A stretch of DNA of 37,106 bases from HGM04593 sp045533955 (lineage in GTDB: Bacteria; Bacteroidota; Bacteroidia; Bacteroidales; Bacteroidaceae). Under the pieces are notes generated by a model. It was given only the letters and a program-made list of their open reading frames with translations, had not been told where the DNA came from and ran no database searches. Each line of letters starts with the position of its first letter. Position 1 is the first letter of the stretch. The position numbers were made by a program, and so were the translations under genes. This document shows, one piece after another, positions 28,873 to 37,106 of this stretch. Location: contig JAZSIU010000013.1 of the NCBI GenBank assembly GCA_045533955.1, positions 1 to 37,106 of the forward strand, written 5' to 3'.

Positions 28873-29358
28873 ATGCCCAGAATCGACCTTTCGAGCGCAG
28901 GCGTAGGCGTTTATTACGCAGTGGAAACTACCGCAGGCACTACCCCTACCACCGGGTATACCAAGCTGACCGGTATTTCGGCTATTCCCGACATCAACCC
29001 CGAGCCTTCGAGCCTTGATTCTACCACCCTTGATGAGACCGAGTGGAAGAGCTACATCCCCGGTCTTAAGGATCCCGGCGGTGCTCTTGCCTTTACCGCA
29101 AACAATACCGAGCAGTTCCAGACCGAATGGGCTGCCCTTGTGATCGCCTCCGAAAACGGAGCCGCAACCGAGGGCGGCGCGCTTGCCACCTGGTTTGCCG
29201 TTATCGTTCCCGGTCTTACCAAGGCGTTTTTCTTCTCCGGCGAGCCTTCCCCTCTTGGTCTGTCAGGAGTAGACGTTGACAGCGTTCTTACCGTTGATGC
29301 CTATATCACCCCCACCAACATCACCGGATGGAACGCCAAGCCCACTGTGGGCCCGTAA
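28873..29358 (+). CDS. Major tail tube protein
   Basis: The protein has 161 residues with TTGGAGG site upstream and codon use as in the capsid gene. It is Gly/Thr/Pro-rich with beta-strand pattern: VYYAVETTAGTTPTTGYTKL, ISAIPDINPEPSSLDSTTLD and SGVDVDSVLTVDAYITPTNI. These are the usual motifs of Firmicutes siphophage tail tubes. It polymerises around the tape measure. A large hairpin follows the gene. Confidence 0.85.
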   Translation: MPRIDLSSAGVGVYYAVETTAGTTPTTGYTKLTGISAIPDINPEPSSLDSTTLDETEWKSYIPGLKDPGGALAFTANNTEQFQTEWAALVIASENGAATEGGALATWFAVIVPGLTKAFFFSGEPSPLGLSGVDVDSVLTVDAYITPTNITGWNAKPTVGP

Positions 29359-29363
29359 AACCG

Positions 29364-29431
29364 TTTGAAGGGCGGGACAGCAGGAGCTCTTGTTTCTGCG
29401 CGCCTTATCCGCGCAGATTACCGCCTTCAAA
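29364..29431 (+). promoter_or_regulatory. Stable nested hairpin after the tail tube gene
   Basis: TTTGAAGGGCGG (29364-29375) pairs with CCGCCTTCAAA (29421-29431), 11 bp with a bulged G. Inside it, CTGCGCG (29396-29402) pairs perfectly with CGCGCAG (29410-29416). Only a weak T-run follows, so it may be a partial terminator or a 3'-end stabiliser that keeps the tail tube message abundant and the following genes low. Confidence 0.65.
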
Positions 29432-29459
29432 ATATATTATTTGATAAGGAGATAAACAA

Positions 29460-29822
29460 ATGAACGAGTACAGAGAAAAGCCCATAAGGCTGACCGACCC
29501 CGAAACTAACGAGGAGTATATTCTTGAGTTCAACAGAGAGGTCATACGCTTTGCAGAGAGCAGAGAGTTTGATATTTCGGAGTTGACCAAGTATCCCCAG
29601 AAAAACATTCCGATGCTTTGGTTTTTGGCGTTTCGCAAGAATCACAGAAACATTGCGAGAAATCAGACCGACGCAATGCTTGAGGAGCTGGGCGGTCTCC
29701 GTCCCGAAGAGCTTGAAAGGCTTGTGCGCCTTTACAATCAGGCAAACGACGGCCTTGTGATCTCGGACGATGACGAAAGCGGCGAAAAGAGAAAAAACTC
29801 CCGCCTGACGATGGCTCTGTAA
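29460..29822 (+). CDS. Tail assembly chaperone, G part
   Basis: The protein has 120 residues: acidic N-terminus (MNEYREKPIRLTDPETNEEY), FNREVIRFAESREFDI, then KYPQKNIPMLWFLAFRKNHR and a C-terminal helix (MLEELGGLRPEELERLVRLY). It corresponds to lambda gpG: the short chaperone that coats the tape measure during tail assembly. A slippery heptamer near its end (29792-29798) lets ribosomes shift by -1 to make the longer G-T form. AAGGAG precedes the start. Confidence 0.85.
   Translation: MNEYREKPIRLTDPETNEEYILEFNREVIRFAESREFDISELTKYPQKNIPMLWFLAFRKNHRNIARNQTDAMLEELGGLRPEELERLVRLYNQANDGLVISDDDESGEKRKNSRLTMAL
29792..29798 (+). promoter_or_regulatory. -1 frameshift slippery site A AAA AAC
   Basis: In the zero frame the codons AAA (29793-29795) and AAC (29796-29798) are preceded by A, giving the classic X-XXY-YYZ heptamer. 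The -1 frame is open from here to 30205, with no stop, while the zero frame ends at 29822. Confidence 0.8.
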
Positions 29823-30205
29823 AAAGATACGTCGTTGGAGATTATACTGCGAGGTTTGAACGGTTTTTGCCCTACTACCTTTCAATAGGTATGACGGCAG
29901 ACGAGTTTTGGAACGGCGACGTGTTTCTTCCCGTAGCCTACCACAATGCGGAAATGCTTCGCAAGCAAAAGAAAAGCAGAGAAATGTGGCTGCAAGGCCT
30001 TTACAATTTCAACGCATTTTCTACGGCTTTGTCAAATCTTAATTTCAGCGGCAAGCGTAAAGAGCCAAACCGATATATGGACGAGCCCATACGTATCGTA
30101 CCGCTGACGGAAGAGGAAAAAGCCCAAAAAGCAGAAAAAGAACGGCAAAAGACCATTGAATATCTCAATAAGCTTGCCGAAAGATTTGCTAAAAGCAAAG
30201 AATAA
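29798..30205 (+). CDS. Tail assembly chaperone, T part (made by -1 frameshift)
   Basis: This frame has no usable start near its beginning: it is open from before 29798, and the first ATG is at 29891 with no ribosome site. After the slip at 29792-29798 translation reads LPPDDGSVKRYVVGDYTARF, then YYLSIGMTADEFWNGDVFLP, and ends with a helical KQKKSREMWLQGLYNFNAFS region and a basic coil. It adds ~135 residues to 113 of the G part. This G-T fusion is the conserved partner that recruits tail tube subunits to the tape measure. Confidence 0.85.
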   Translation, partial: LPPDDGSVKRYVVGDYTARFERFLPYYLSIGMTADEFWNGDVFLPVAYHNAEMLRKQKKSREMWLQGLYNFNAFSTALSNLNFSGKRKEPNRYMDEPIRIVPLTEEEKAQKAEKERQKTIEYLNKLAERFAKSKE

Positions 30206-30291
30206 TAAAAATCACGGCGGCGACAGGTTTGTAGGTAGTAATATGTCGCCGCCGTTTTCTAAAAAACAAACACTTTTCGGAGGTGTTTTTA

Positions 30292-33200
30292 TTGGCCCTT
30301 CAAATGGAAGTTGATTCCCTTGAATTAAAAATAGAAAGCGAGGCGCAAGAAGCGGCGGAGAACGTGCGCGAGCTTGGCGACGCTCTTGCATACGTTAAGG
30401 CAATATGTAAAGGCGGACTGGGGCTTGCCTCCGTTGCAAATGCGCTTGAAAAGATAAATAAGTTTTCCAATACGAATCTTAAGATAGACGTCGACGCGGG
30501 TAAAACAAAAGAACTTGCGGACAAGCTTAAGGACGTCACGACCGAGTCTAAAAAAAGCGAAGATGCGCTGAAAGACGTTACGGAACAGACAAAGACGTTT
30601 GGAACAACGACCGAAAGCGTCAATTTACGTTCACTCGTCAAAGGTTTTGTTGCTTTGAGGCGGATTGTGCAACCCCTTAAAAAAATTGTCAAGGAAGCCA
30701 CCGATTACGTCGAGACGATAAATCTTGCCCAGGTCGCAATGAAAGATTATTTTGGCGAGGCGGAAGCCTATGCCAACCGTGTAAACGATAAGCTCGGAGT
30801 TGACCCTGCGATTTGGCTTAAAGAGCAGGCGATGTTTATGGCAATGGCAACGGGCTTTGGGTTTACAGAGGACAAGGCATACAAGCTCAGTAAGGCGTTG
30901 ACCGAGCTGTCTTACGACATATCCTCGCTTTACAACGAAGATATAAACAAGGCATCTCTCAGATTACAATCAGCCCTCGCGGGTGAGATCGAGCCTATAC
31001 GAAGGCTCGGTATCTCCATCAGTCAGGCGACGTTGGAGGAGTTTGCGCTTGCAAAGGGCATAACCGAAAGCGTATCGGCCATGACCGAGCAGGAAAAGTC
31101 GCTTTTGCGTACCCTTAAGCTTATTGAGGACTCAAGCAAGATAGGCGCAGTCGGAGACCTTGCAAGAACGATAGAGCAGCCTGCAAACGCTATGCGAGTT
31201 TTAACGCAGCAGTTCAGACAGCTGAAAAGAACAATCGGCACTACGTTTATTCCGCTTTTGATTAACGTCATCCCCTATCTGCAAGCGGCAACAGAGCTTC
31301 TTACCGATATAGTCAGCAGGGTTGCCACGCTTGTCGGATTTGAGATGCCAGAGTGGGATGCCGACAGTTGGAACGGGCTTGAAAACGGAGCCGACGGCGT
31401 TACAGGGTCTATCGAAGAGGCAACAGAAGCCGCAAAGGAGCTCAAGCGTCAGACGGCAGGCTTTGATGAGCTTAACGTGTTGAGCGCAAACGACGGCTCG
31501 GGTATATCTGCCGACGGCGGTACCTCAAGCTGGGTAAACGACCTTGAAATTCCGTCTCTGTGGGACGACACCGTTCTTGACCAAATTGCGGACAAGACTA
31601 CGGAGATAAAAGAAAATTTGAAACCGATGGTAGAGGGTGCTTTGGCGTTTGGTGCTGCACTGCTTCTGCTAAAGATACCCGACGCTTTCAATACTGCGTT
31701 TGGCAAGCTTTACAACCTGTTTACAAACAAAACATTTACAACAGCGGTATCTGTAGGTCTTGCAATACAAGGCATTAAATGGTCCGTTGACGCAGGGGCC
31801 GAACTGTCTCAAGGAGACATTGACAAAGGCGTTAAAGAGGCGCTTACCGGGGCGGTGTCAGCCGGTATTGCCGGTGCGATAACGTTTGGACCGATGGGAG
31901 CTATAGTGGGTACTTTCGGAAGCCTGGCAATAACCTTTACAAGCTTTGTCCTTGAATCTAACAAAGCAGCCGACAGGGCTGCGGTAGAGCGTTATGAAAA
32001 ATATTTGTCGGGACTGATAGACGGTGTCCGAGAAACAGTAAAAACCGCAGCGGAGGAGGCTTTGGAGATAAAAATAAACCTCAAGGCTATCTCCGGCGAC
32101 ATTAGTGCAGAAGATGCGGCCAAGTTCGAGCTTGCCAAAAGCTATGTTGACAAACTGTACGGTCTTGTGGACGATTACAACGAAGACCCAACCAATCAAA
32201 CGGTTTTAGAAAACATCGAAACGACCATCTCGGATATAAACGGTTTGAGCCTTGAAAATTTACAGCTTGCCTTTGACGGGGTGGGTGGCGTTGTGACAGC
32301 CCTTGACGGTACGATTCTGCAAACGAAATCCGATGCTCTGGAAATGATTAAAGCCGTAGAAGATCAAGCTAAACTTACGGCTCTTGCGACCGCAAAGGCA
32401 CAAGCCGAGATCGAGGGTGCAAAAGCAAAAGCGGCTTATGACAATGCGGCAGGTTCTTATGCCGAGCAAAGGACCGTATTACAGGGAGAGCTTGAAAAAT
32501 ATTCTAAGCTTATAGAAGAGACGCAGAAGGAAATAAATTCCTACTACGTCGGCACGGGAAATCCTCTTAAGTTTTTGGCTCCGAACAAGCTTAACGAGTA
32601 TATCACGCTCAAAGATATGCTCTCCGGGTATCAGACCAAATTAAAAGCCGTTGAGTCTGCGCTGGAAGATGCTGACAATCAGTTTGCTCCCATTATGGAC
32701 GCCTATAAAGAAGCAAGCAACACTATCGAGCACTTCGACACCGAATGGCAGAAGCTGTCGGCCGAAATAAACGGAGTAGACTTTGACCCTGCGGCTAAAG
32801 CCGTTACCGATTTTACAAAGAAAATGAACACCGATTTTGCAAGCCTTTCAAGTGCTGTAAAAGAGGTCAATGAAGAAATAAAAACGTTCTTTTCGGACGC
32901 CAAAAAAGCACTTTATGATGGCGGATTGGGACAAATGCTGAACGGATACGGTCGCCCCGGCGGTAGATTTGCCGTTACCGTCTCCGCCTACGCCGACGGC
33001 GGATTCCCGACGATGGGAGATCTGTTTATTGCAAACGAAGAGGCACCCGAGTTTGTGGGTACCCTTGGCGGACGGACGGCGGTCGCAAACAACGACCAGA
33101 TCGTAGCCGGAATAGCAAACGGCGTGGCCTCTGCCAATGCGGCGCAAAACGCCCTGCTCCGAGAGCAAAACAACATCCTTCTTGCGATACTCCAAAAGAC

Positions 33201-33297
33201 GGGCATTGTAACGCTTGACGGCAAAACGCTTGACCATTCTATTGAGCAGTACAGAAGCAACAAGGGCGCTTCTATTATGAGCGGAGGTGTAAGATAA
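30292..33297 (+). CDS. Tape measure protein
   Basis: TTG at 30292 is 8 bases after CGGAGG; the GTG at 30283 overlaps that site. The protein has 1001 residues, by far the largest in the window. The N-terminal ~150 residues are helical and charged. Residues ~150-320 resemble a TMP domain (MAMATGFGFTEDKAYKLSKA). Residues ~440-545 include hydrophobic stretches (AGIAGAITFGPMGAIVGTFG) that can enter membranes. A coiled coil lies at ~690-880, and the C-terminus has the typical YADGGFPTMGDLFIANEEAP and AVANNDQIVAGIANGV motifs. It sets tail length and helps DNA entry. Confidence 0.93.
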   Translation: MALQMEVDSLELKIESEAQEAAENVRELGDALAYVKAICKGGLGLASVANALEKINKFSNTNLKIDVDAGKTKELADKLKDVTTESKKSEDALKDVTEQTKTFGTTTESVNLRSLVKGFVALRRIVQPLKKIVKEATDYVETINLAQVAMKDYFGEAEAYANRVNDKLGVDPAIWLKEQAMFMAMATGFGFTEDKAYKLSKALTELSYDISSLYNEDINKASLRLQSALAGEIEPIRRLGISISQATLEEFALAKGITESVSAMTEQEKSLLRTLKLIEDSSKIGAVGDLARTIEQPANAMRVLTQQFRQLKRTIGTTFIPLLINVIPYLQAATELLTDIVSRVATLVGFEMPEWDADSWNGLENGADGVTGSIEEATEAAKELKRQTAGFDELNVLSANDGSGISADGGTSSWVNDLEIPSLWDDTVLDQIADKTTEIKENLKPMVEGALAFGAALLLLKIPDAFNTAFGKLYNLFTNKTFTTAVSVGLAIQGIKWSVDAGAELSQGDIDKGVKEALTGAVSAGIAGAITFGPMGAIVGTFGSLAITFTSFVLESNKAADRAAVERYEKYLSGLIDGVRETVKTAAEEALEIKINLKAISGDISAEDAAKFELAKSYVDKLYGLVDDYNEDPTNQTVLENIETTISDINGLSLENLQLAFDGVGGVVTALDGTILQTKSDALEMIKAVEDQAKLTALATAKAQAEIEGAKAKAAYDNAAGSYAEQRTVLQGELEKYSKLIEETQKEINSYYVGTGNPLKFLAPNKLNEYITLKDMLSGYQTKLKAVESALEDADNQFAPIMDAYKEASNTIEHFDTEWQKLSAEINGVDFDPAAKAVTDFTKKMNTDFASLSSAVKEVNEEIKTFFSDAKKALYDGGLGQMLNGYGRPGGRFAVTVSAYADGGFPTMGDLFIANEEAPEFVGTLGGRTAVANNDQIVAGIANGVASANAAQNALLREQNNILLAILQKTGIVTLDGKTLDHSIEQYRSNKGASIMSGGVR

Positions 33298-33674
33298 TGC
33301 AGGCTTTGATATCCATAGGCGATTATGCGTTTCCTGCGCCGAGCGAATACCAAGCAAACACCGCTACGCTTGTAAACGAAGCACGAAACCTTGACGGCAA
33401 AATGGTCGGCTCGGTAGTCCGTGACGACGTGGCAAAGGTGAGCCTAAAGTGGAATTTTATTTCCGCCGAGGACTGGGCTACGCTTTTAAGCAAATTCAGC
33501 ATTGCAAAGGGCGGAAGCTTTACCAACAACGTCACGCTGTTTTTACAGGACATAAACGATTGGGATGACAGAGAAATGTACGTCAGCGACAGAAACGCAA
33601 GCATCTTTCTCCGCAATCCCGACGGAAGCATAAGAGGGTACACGGGAGCGACCCTATCTTTAGTGGAGGTATAA
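33297..33674 (+). CDS. Tail protein (DUF6711-like)
   Basis: The protein has 125 residues; the ATG overlaps the tape measure stop (TAATG). It is beta-rich: YAFPAPSEYQANTATLVNEA, VVRDDVAKVSLKWNFISAED and YVSDRNASIFLRN. The pattern resembles the small tail proteins of the DUF6711 type that follow the tape measure in Firmicutes phages and may be part of the distal tail. Family assignment is from memory of motif style. Confidence 0.7.
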   Translation: MQALISIGDYAFPAPSEYQANTATLVNEARNLDGKMVGSVVRDDVAKVSLKWNFISAEDWATLLSKFSIAKGGSFTNNVTLFLQDINDWDDREMYVSDRNASIFLRNPDGSIRGYTGATLSLVEV

Positions 33675-33675
33675 A

Positions 33676-35226
33676 ATGCAGAGCGTCAGTTCAGCGTGGA
33701 TAGAAAATCAAGAACAAACAATAGTAAGCGAATCCTTCGTTGAGCTGACGCTTACTGTATCCGACCCATCGGCCCAAACCTCGGCAACGGCAAGCGACAA
33801 CGACTCATTAAGCTATTCCAACACCGCTGAGCTTGTTGCCCCTAATCTTCCAACCCCGCAGATTGTAGGAACGCTTGAGGCTAATATGTGGCTTCTTGAT
33901 GGAAGCACTACGGTATTTCCTGCGGCAGACGTCTATTCGGGATACATAAGTGCCGCTCTTTGCGGTAATGACTGCACGTTTTCCGCGCCGCCCACGGTCA
34001 CTATATCTTTTTCGGAGGTAATTGAAGGCACAACGCCGGGACTGACCCTTGTGTGGGGTAGCCAGTACACGGGCGAATACGCCGTAAATTATACCGTGAC
34101 CGCCTACAACGGCTCAACGCAGATCGCAACAACGTCGGTAACGGGCGCAAACGGCGTAAGACAGCTTGTAAGCCTCGAAATGTCGGGCTATGACCGTATA
34201 GACATAGCCATACAAAAATGGAGCCTGCCGCAGCACAGAGCGAGGATGACGTCGATTCTCGTGGGCTGGCAGAGGACGTGGACAAAAAACGAGCTGATGT
34301 CTTATGCTCACACCGAATCGTCCGACCTTTTAAGCGCAAGCCTTCCGCAAAACGAGATAAGCTTCACCGTCGGCAACCTCAATTACGAATATAACCCCGA
34401 CAACCCCGAAGGAATAGGGGCATATCTGCTTGAACGTCAGCTTATTACGGCTCGATACGGCTACAAGATAAACGGTGCTATCGAGTGGATAGACGGCGGC
34501 AGACTTCATCTGTCGGAATGGAACACACCAAACAACGGTATCGAGGCAAGCTTCAAGGCAAAAGACCTCTTCCAGTTTATGAAGGAGCCTTATACCGGCA
34601 CCTTGAGCGGTACACTTGCCGACGTTGTAACTGCGGCTTTTACCGCTTCCGACCTTCCCTTGCTTGACGACGGGTCAAATCCTTGGGAAATAGACAGCGG
34701 ACTGGCTTCGATAACCGTGCCGAGCAGCATACAGTTTACAACGCCTCCGACAAACGGTGAGGTCGTGCAGATGTGTGCGAATGCCGCTTGTATGGTGATG
34801 TGGAACGACCGCAAGGGTGTCTGTCACGTTGCGCCGCTTAATACTACGGCAACAAACTACGCCATATCACGCAACGTACTGTATTCCTTCCCCGAAACGA
34901 GCCTTGCAAATCCGTTGAAACAGATAGTAATAAACGACAGCTATACCCTAAATGTAAATAGTACGGGTGTTGTGGAAAACGTGACTAATCCCTTTATATC
35001 CTCGGCAAGGGCGGCGACGGTTGCGGCTTGGATAAGAGATATTCTGACCCTGCGTCAGACCTTGACGGGGGAATGGAGAGCCGACCCCCGTGCGGACGCA
35101 CTTGACCTTGTAACCGCCGTTACCCCGTTTGCTACCAACAGTATATACCTTACTTCGGTAAAATATGCCGTTGCAGGCAGCTTTAACGGACAATTTGAGG
35201 GCATAGTTACGGGGAGCGTGAGTTAA
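33676..35226 (+). CDS. Baseplate / tail-tip protein
   Basis: The protein has 516 residues. The first ~200 residues are Ser/Thr-rich and beta-strand-rich (VTISFSEVIEGTTPGLTLVW; NYTVTAYNGSTQIATTSVTG), consistent with carbohydrate-binding-like domains. Residues ~210-320 (ISFTVGNLNYEYNPDNPEGI; RYGYKINGAIEWIDGGRLHL) and a C-terminal part (DRKGVCHVAPLN; WRADPRADALDLVT) resemble tail-hub proteins of gut siphophages. It probably forms the tail tip hub and carries the fibre proteins. GGAGGT is 6 bases upstream. Confidence 0.75.
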   Translation: MQSVSSAWIENQEQTIVSESFVELTLTVSDPSAQTSATASDNDSLSYSNTAELVAPNLPTPQIVGTLEANMWLLDGSTTVFPAADVYSGYISAALCGNDCTFSAPPTVTISFSEVIEGTTPGLTLVWGSQYTGEYAVNYTVTAYNGSTQIATTSVTGANGVRQLVSLEMSGYDRIDIAIQKWSLPQHRARMTSILVGWQRTWTKNELMSYAHTESSDLLSASLPQNEISFTVGNLNYEYNPDNPEGIGAYLLERQLITARYGYKINGAIEWIDGGRLHLSEWNTPNNGIEASFKAKDLFQFMKEPYTGTLSGTLADVVTAAFTASDLPLLDDGSNPWEIDSGLASITVPSSIQFTTPPTNGEVVQMCANAACMVMWNDRKGVCHVAPLNTTATNYAISRNVLYSFPETSLANPLKQIVINDSYTLNVNSTGVVENVTNPFISSARAATVAAWIRDILTLRQTLTGEWRADPRADALDLVTAVTPFATNSIYLTSVKYAVAGSFNGQFEGIVTGSVS

Positions 35227-35810
35227 TGGAAAATATCATATCTACCCTTATAACCGACCGTACTCCTGCCGACGTCGGAAATATAACCGCCTTGAAAACG
35301 CTTGGGTGGTCGGGAATGACGGCCGCACAGCAGGCGCAGTTTTTGTCGGGAATGAAGGGGGCGTATAACGCTTCCGATCTTAACCGTGTAGGGCAAGCCG
35401 TTGCCTATCTTGCCTCGGTGCTGGGTGATGCCCCGCAGAGCCTAAAGGATTATGCAGAGAGTAAAGGCGTGGCGTGGTCGGCTTTGTTTGAACTGCCGTA
35501 TGACCCTTCGGACATATCGGTGTCACCGAAAACCGACTGGACCTATTCGGATCAGCCCACGGCAGAACAACTGGCGACCTACTTGGCAAACGTGGTAAAT
35601 CTGCGGAATTTGCTCACCTATGATACAGATGTGTTGCCGACGGTGATAAACACCCTTACCACCCAACAGGCAAACGCAATAGAAAAAGCCCTTGTAGGGC
35701 TTGAAACGGCTTTAAACGAGCTTGTGGAAAACATTGAAACACTAATAGACAACACCGCTGCCGCTTGGTACTTTAGCGGCGAGGTATACACAGGAGAGGT
35801 GCAAGGATGA
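35226..35810 (+). CDS. Baseplate-associated structural protein
   Basis: The protein has 194 residues. It starts MENIISTLITDRTPADVGNI, then has AAQQAQFLSGMKGAYNASDL and DLNRVGQAVAYLASVL, motifs I recall in a family found before tail fibre genes in gut phages. The C-terminal part is helical (LVGLETALNELVENIETLID). It probably links the tail tip to the fibre. The start overlaps the preceding stop and the end overlaps the fibre start (ATGA). Confidence 0.7.
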   Translation: MENIISTLITDRTPADVGNITALKTLGWSGMTAAQQAQFLSGMKGAYNASDLNRVGQAVAYLASVLGDAPQSLKDYAESKGVAWSALFELPYDPSDISVSPKTDWTYSDQPTAEQLATYLANVVNLRNLLTYDTDVLPTVINTLTTQQANAIEKALVGLETALNELVENIETLIDNTAAAWYFSGEVYTGEVQG

Positions 35811-36667
35811 AAGACAGAATATCGACATACCCTGGGCGTGTAACGCTTACCCCCGTAGAGGGACAGACCAATACATACGATATGCAGAGGGCAGACGACC
35901 CGATACAGGAGGGTACGCCGCTTAATACAGCCAATCTGCTGACCGACGAGACGGCAACCGCCCTCGGCCTTGACCCCGCCGACAATCCGAGCGTGAATGA
36001 TGCGCTTGGTGCAGTTGGAGAAACGGCAAGCAATGCGCTGCCTAAAGCTGGCGGCACAATGACTGGTAATCTTATCCTTAACGCCGACCCGACCGCCGAT
36101 TTGGGTGCGGCAACAAAGCAGTATGTCGACAGTGCTACAAACAGTAAAGGGATATATCGTACCGAGATATTTACAGCAAGCGGAGCTTGGGAAGTCCCTG
36201 CGGGTGTGTCTTCGGCTTCTGTACGCATATTTGGAGGCGGCGGAGGCGGCGGCACGTCTTCGGGAGGTAATTATAATGCGGGTGGCGGCGGTGGAGGTCA
36301 TATGGCTTACGGGACGTTTGACCTTACAAGTGGCGAGGTTATAAAAATAACAGTAGGAAGCGGTGGGGCAGCAGGAACAGCAGGTGGCTCGTCTTCGTTT
36401 GGGACGTTGCTGTCGGCGGATGGCGGAAGTGCAGGACAGAATATATCGTCTTCAAGTGGTACAAGTAGCGGTGGCTCGGGAGGAACGGGCGGTGGTGGCG
36501 CCCACGGCGGCAACGGCGGACAGGGCTCTTACGGCGGCAACGGAGGCTCGGGAAAATACAATGCGGTGACAGGAACCTCTACTGCAGGAGGAGATTATGT
36601 GGGACCTGTTGGGTATAGCGGAACTGGCGGAAGTGCAGGAGGTTACACAGGCGGCGGTGGTGGCGGC
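35807..36667 (+). CDS. Tail fibre / receptor-binding protein, N-terminal part
   Basis: The ATG at 35807 overlaps the gene before. Residues ~1-85 hold a baseplate-binding-like region with YPGRVTLTPVEGQ and NTYDMQRADDPIQEGTPLNT. Residues ~78-110 contain LPKAGGTMTGNLILNADPTA and LGAATKQYVDSA, a motif found at the start of many tail fibres. From ~135 the protein becomes Gly-rich (FGGGGGGGTSSGGNYNAGGG and onward for ~150 residues). The rest is at 3-569 if the genome is circular. The frame continues after ~36660 into unrelated sequence. Confidence 0.85.
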
Positions 36668-37106
36668 AGTTCTGCAAGGGCCGGTAACAGTACTTCCGAT
36701 TCTGCTTTCTTCGCAGATTCTGTTCCAAACCTGACTTCTGCCGATATTGCCGGAATCATCTTAATTATCGGCATTATATTTGCAATATTTCTTGTCATTT
36801 TTGCACTGGCATTTGCCTTCAGCCTTTTTGTATTTTGTCCATTGCAAATAGGATGTCACCGTTTCTTTATCCGATGCGAAAACGGAACTGCTGCGCTTGA
36901 TGATGTTGTATTTGCCTATTCAAGCTGCTATCTGAACGTAGTTAAGACCATGTTCTTTTACAGCATATACTTAACCCAATGGACGTTTTTATTTATCATT
37001 CGCGGCATCATCAAAGGGCTGGAATACCGTATGATTCCTTACATAATTGCTGAGAATCCCAATCTCAGCACCAAAGAAGCTTTTGCATTAAGCAAGCAAA
37101 TGATGG
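36668..37106 (+). CDS. DUF975-type membrane protein fragment, joined in frame
   Basis: In the same frame as the fibre gene, the sequence becomes SSARAGNSTSDSAFFADSVP and then a membrane helix (IAGIILIIGIIFAIFLVIFA), FCPLQIGCHRFFIRCENGTA, YLNVVKTMFFYSIYLTQWTF and MIPYIIAENPNLSTKEAFAL. These are hallmarks of the DUF975 family of bacterial polytopic membrane proteins, whose exterior loops can be Gly/Ser-rich. It runs off the window without a stop. Base composition and codon use differ from the phage genes. The join is most likely a chimera through a Gly-codon repeat. Confidence 0.8.

Noticed and set aside
31405..31412. Another ACAGGGTC, in the tape measure gene
   Set aside because: It is not flanked by the GGCC/GGCY stem, U-run or ribosome site, so it is a chance match inside coding DNA.
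1..37106. CRISPR array or diversity-generating retroelement
   Set aside because: No regular 25-40 base repeats with spacers were found, and there is no reverse transcriptase or template/variable repeat pair.

Overview
The window is the genome of a temperate, long-tailed phage (siphovirus type) of a Gram-positive gut bacterium. A Clostridia host, probably Oscillospiraceae or a relative, is most likely. The evidence is strong AGGAGG-type ribosome sites, GTG and TTG starts, an r1t-like holin with a GH25 lysozyme, TTGACA/TATAAT promoters, and gene families typical of clostridial gut phages. Almost every gene is a phage gene. The glycine-rich tail-fibre gene is cut by both window ends (C-terminal part at 3-569, N-terminal part from 35807), so the sequence reads as a circle of about 36.7 kb opened inside a repeat-rich gene. 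The attP is intact, which fits excised or packaged DNA rather than a prophage. The last ~430 bases switch in frame into a DUF975-type bacterial membrane protein, most likely an assembly chimera through a shared Gly-codon repeat.

Layout. 1-2700: end of the tail fibre, small tail or baseplate-associated genes, holin and endolysin, terminator. 2700-3210: attP, carrying the 3' end of a tRNA (probably tRNA-Pro) with its terminator. 3209-6115: lysogeny region, with tyrosine integrase and a membrane-anchored HTH protein on the minus strand, a structured intergenic segment, a short CI-like repressor, and a Cro-like gene with divergent promoters and three palindromic operators. 6150-13760: early region, with small regulators, a large cytosine-C5 methyltransferase containing an out-of-frame ORF, a Sak4-like ATPase, a DUF669-like protein, an ERCC4-type nuclease, a replication initiator carrying 11-bp iterons, and a primase-helicase. 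13777-17236: many small accessory proteins, several Cys-rich, in more AT-rich DNA, ending with a DUF5664-like nucleotide hydrolase. 17241-18870: metallophosphoesterase and small terminase, followed by a 9-bp repeat array.

18870-21960: an island between the small and large terminase genes. It has a three-gene minus-strand operon, two divergent consensus promoters sharing an ACTAAA operator motif, a small regulator, a serine recombinase and a small membrane protein. 22000-35810: the late region, with terL, portal, scaffold, capsid, head-tail connectors, tail tube, frameshifted tail chaperones, tape measure and baseplate proteins. It contains two copies of a structured RNA element with a conserved ACAGGGTC bulge, one before terL and one before the portal gene.

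The strongest candidates for undescribed biology are that duplicated two-hairpin leader RNA, the overprinted ORF inside the methyltransferase, the 9-bp array at the terS end, and the terS-terL island. All functions are read from sequence and recalled family knowledge; no search was run.
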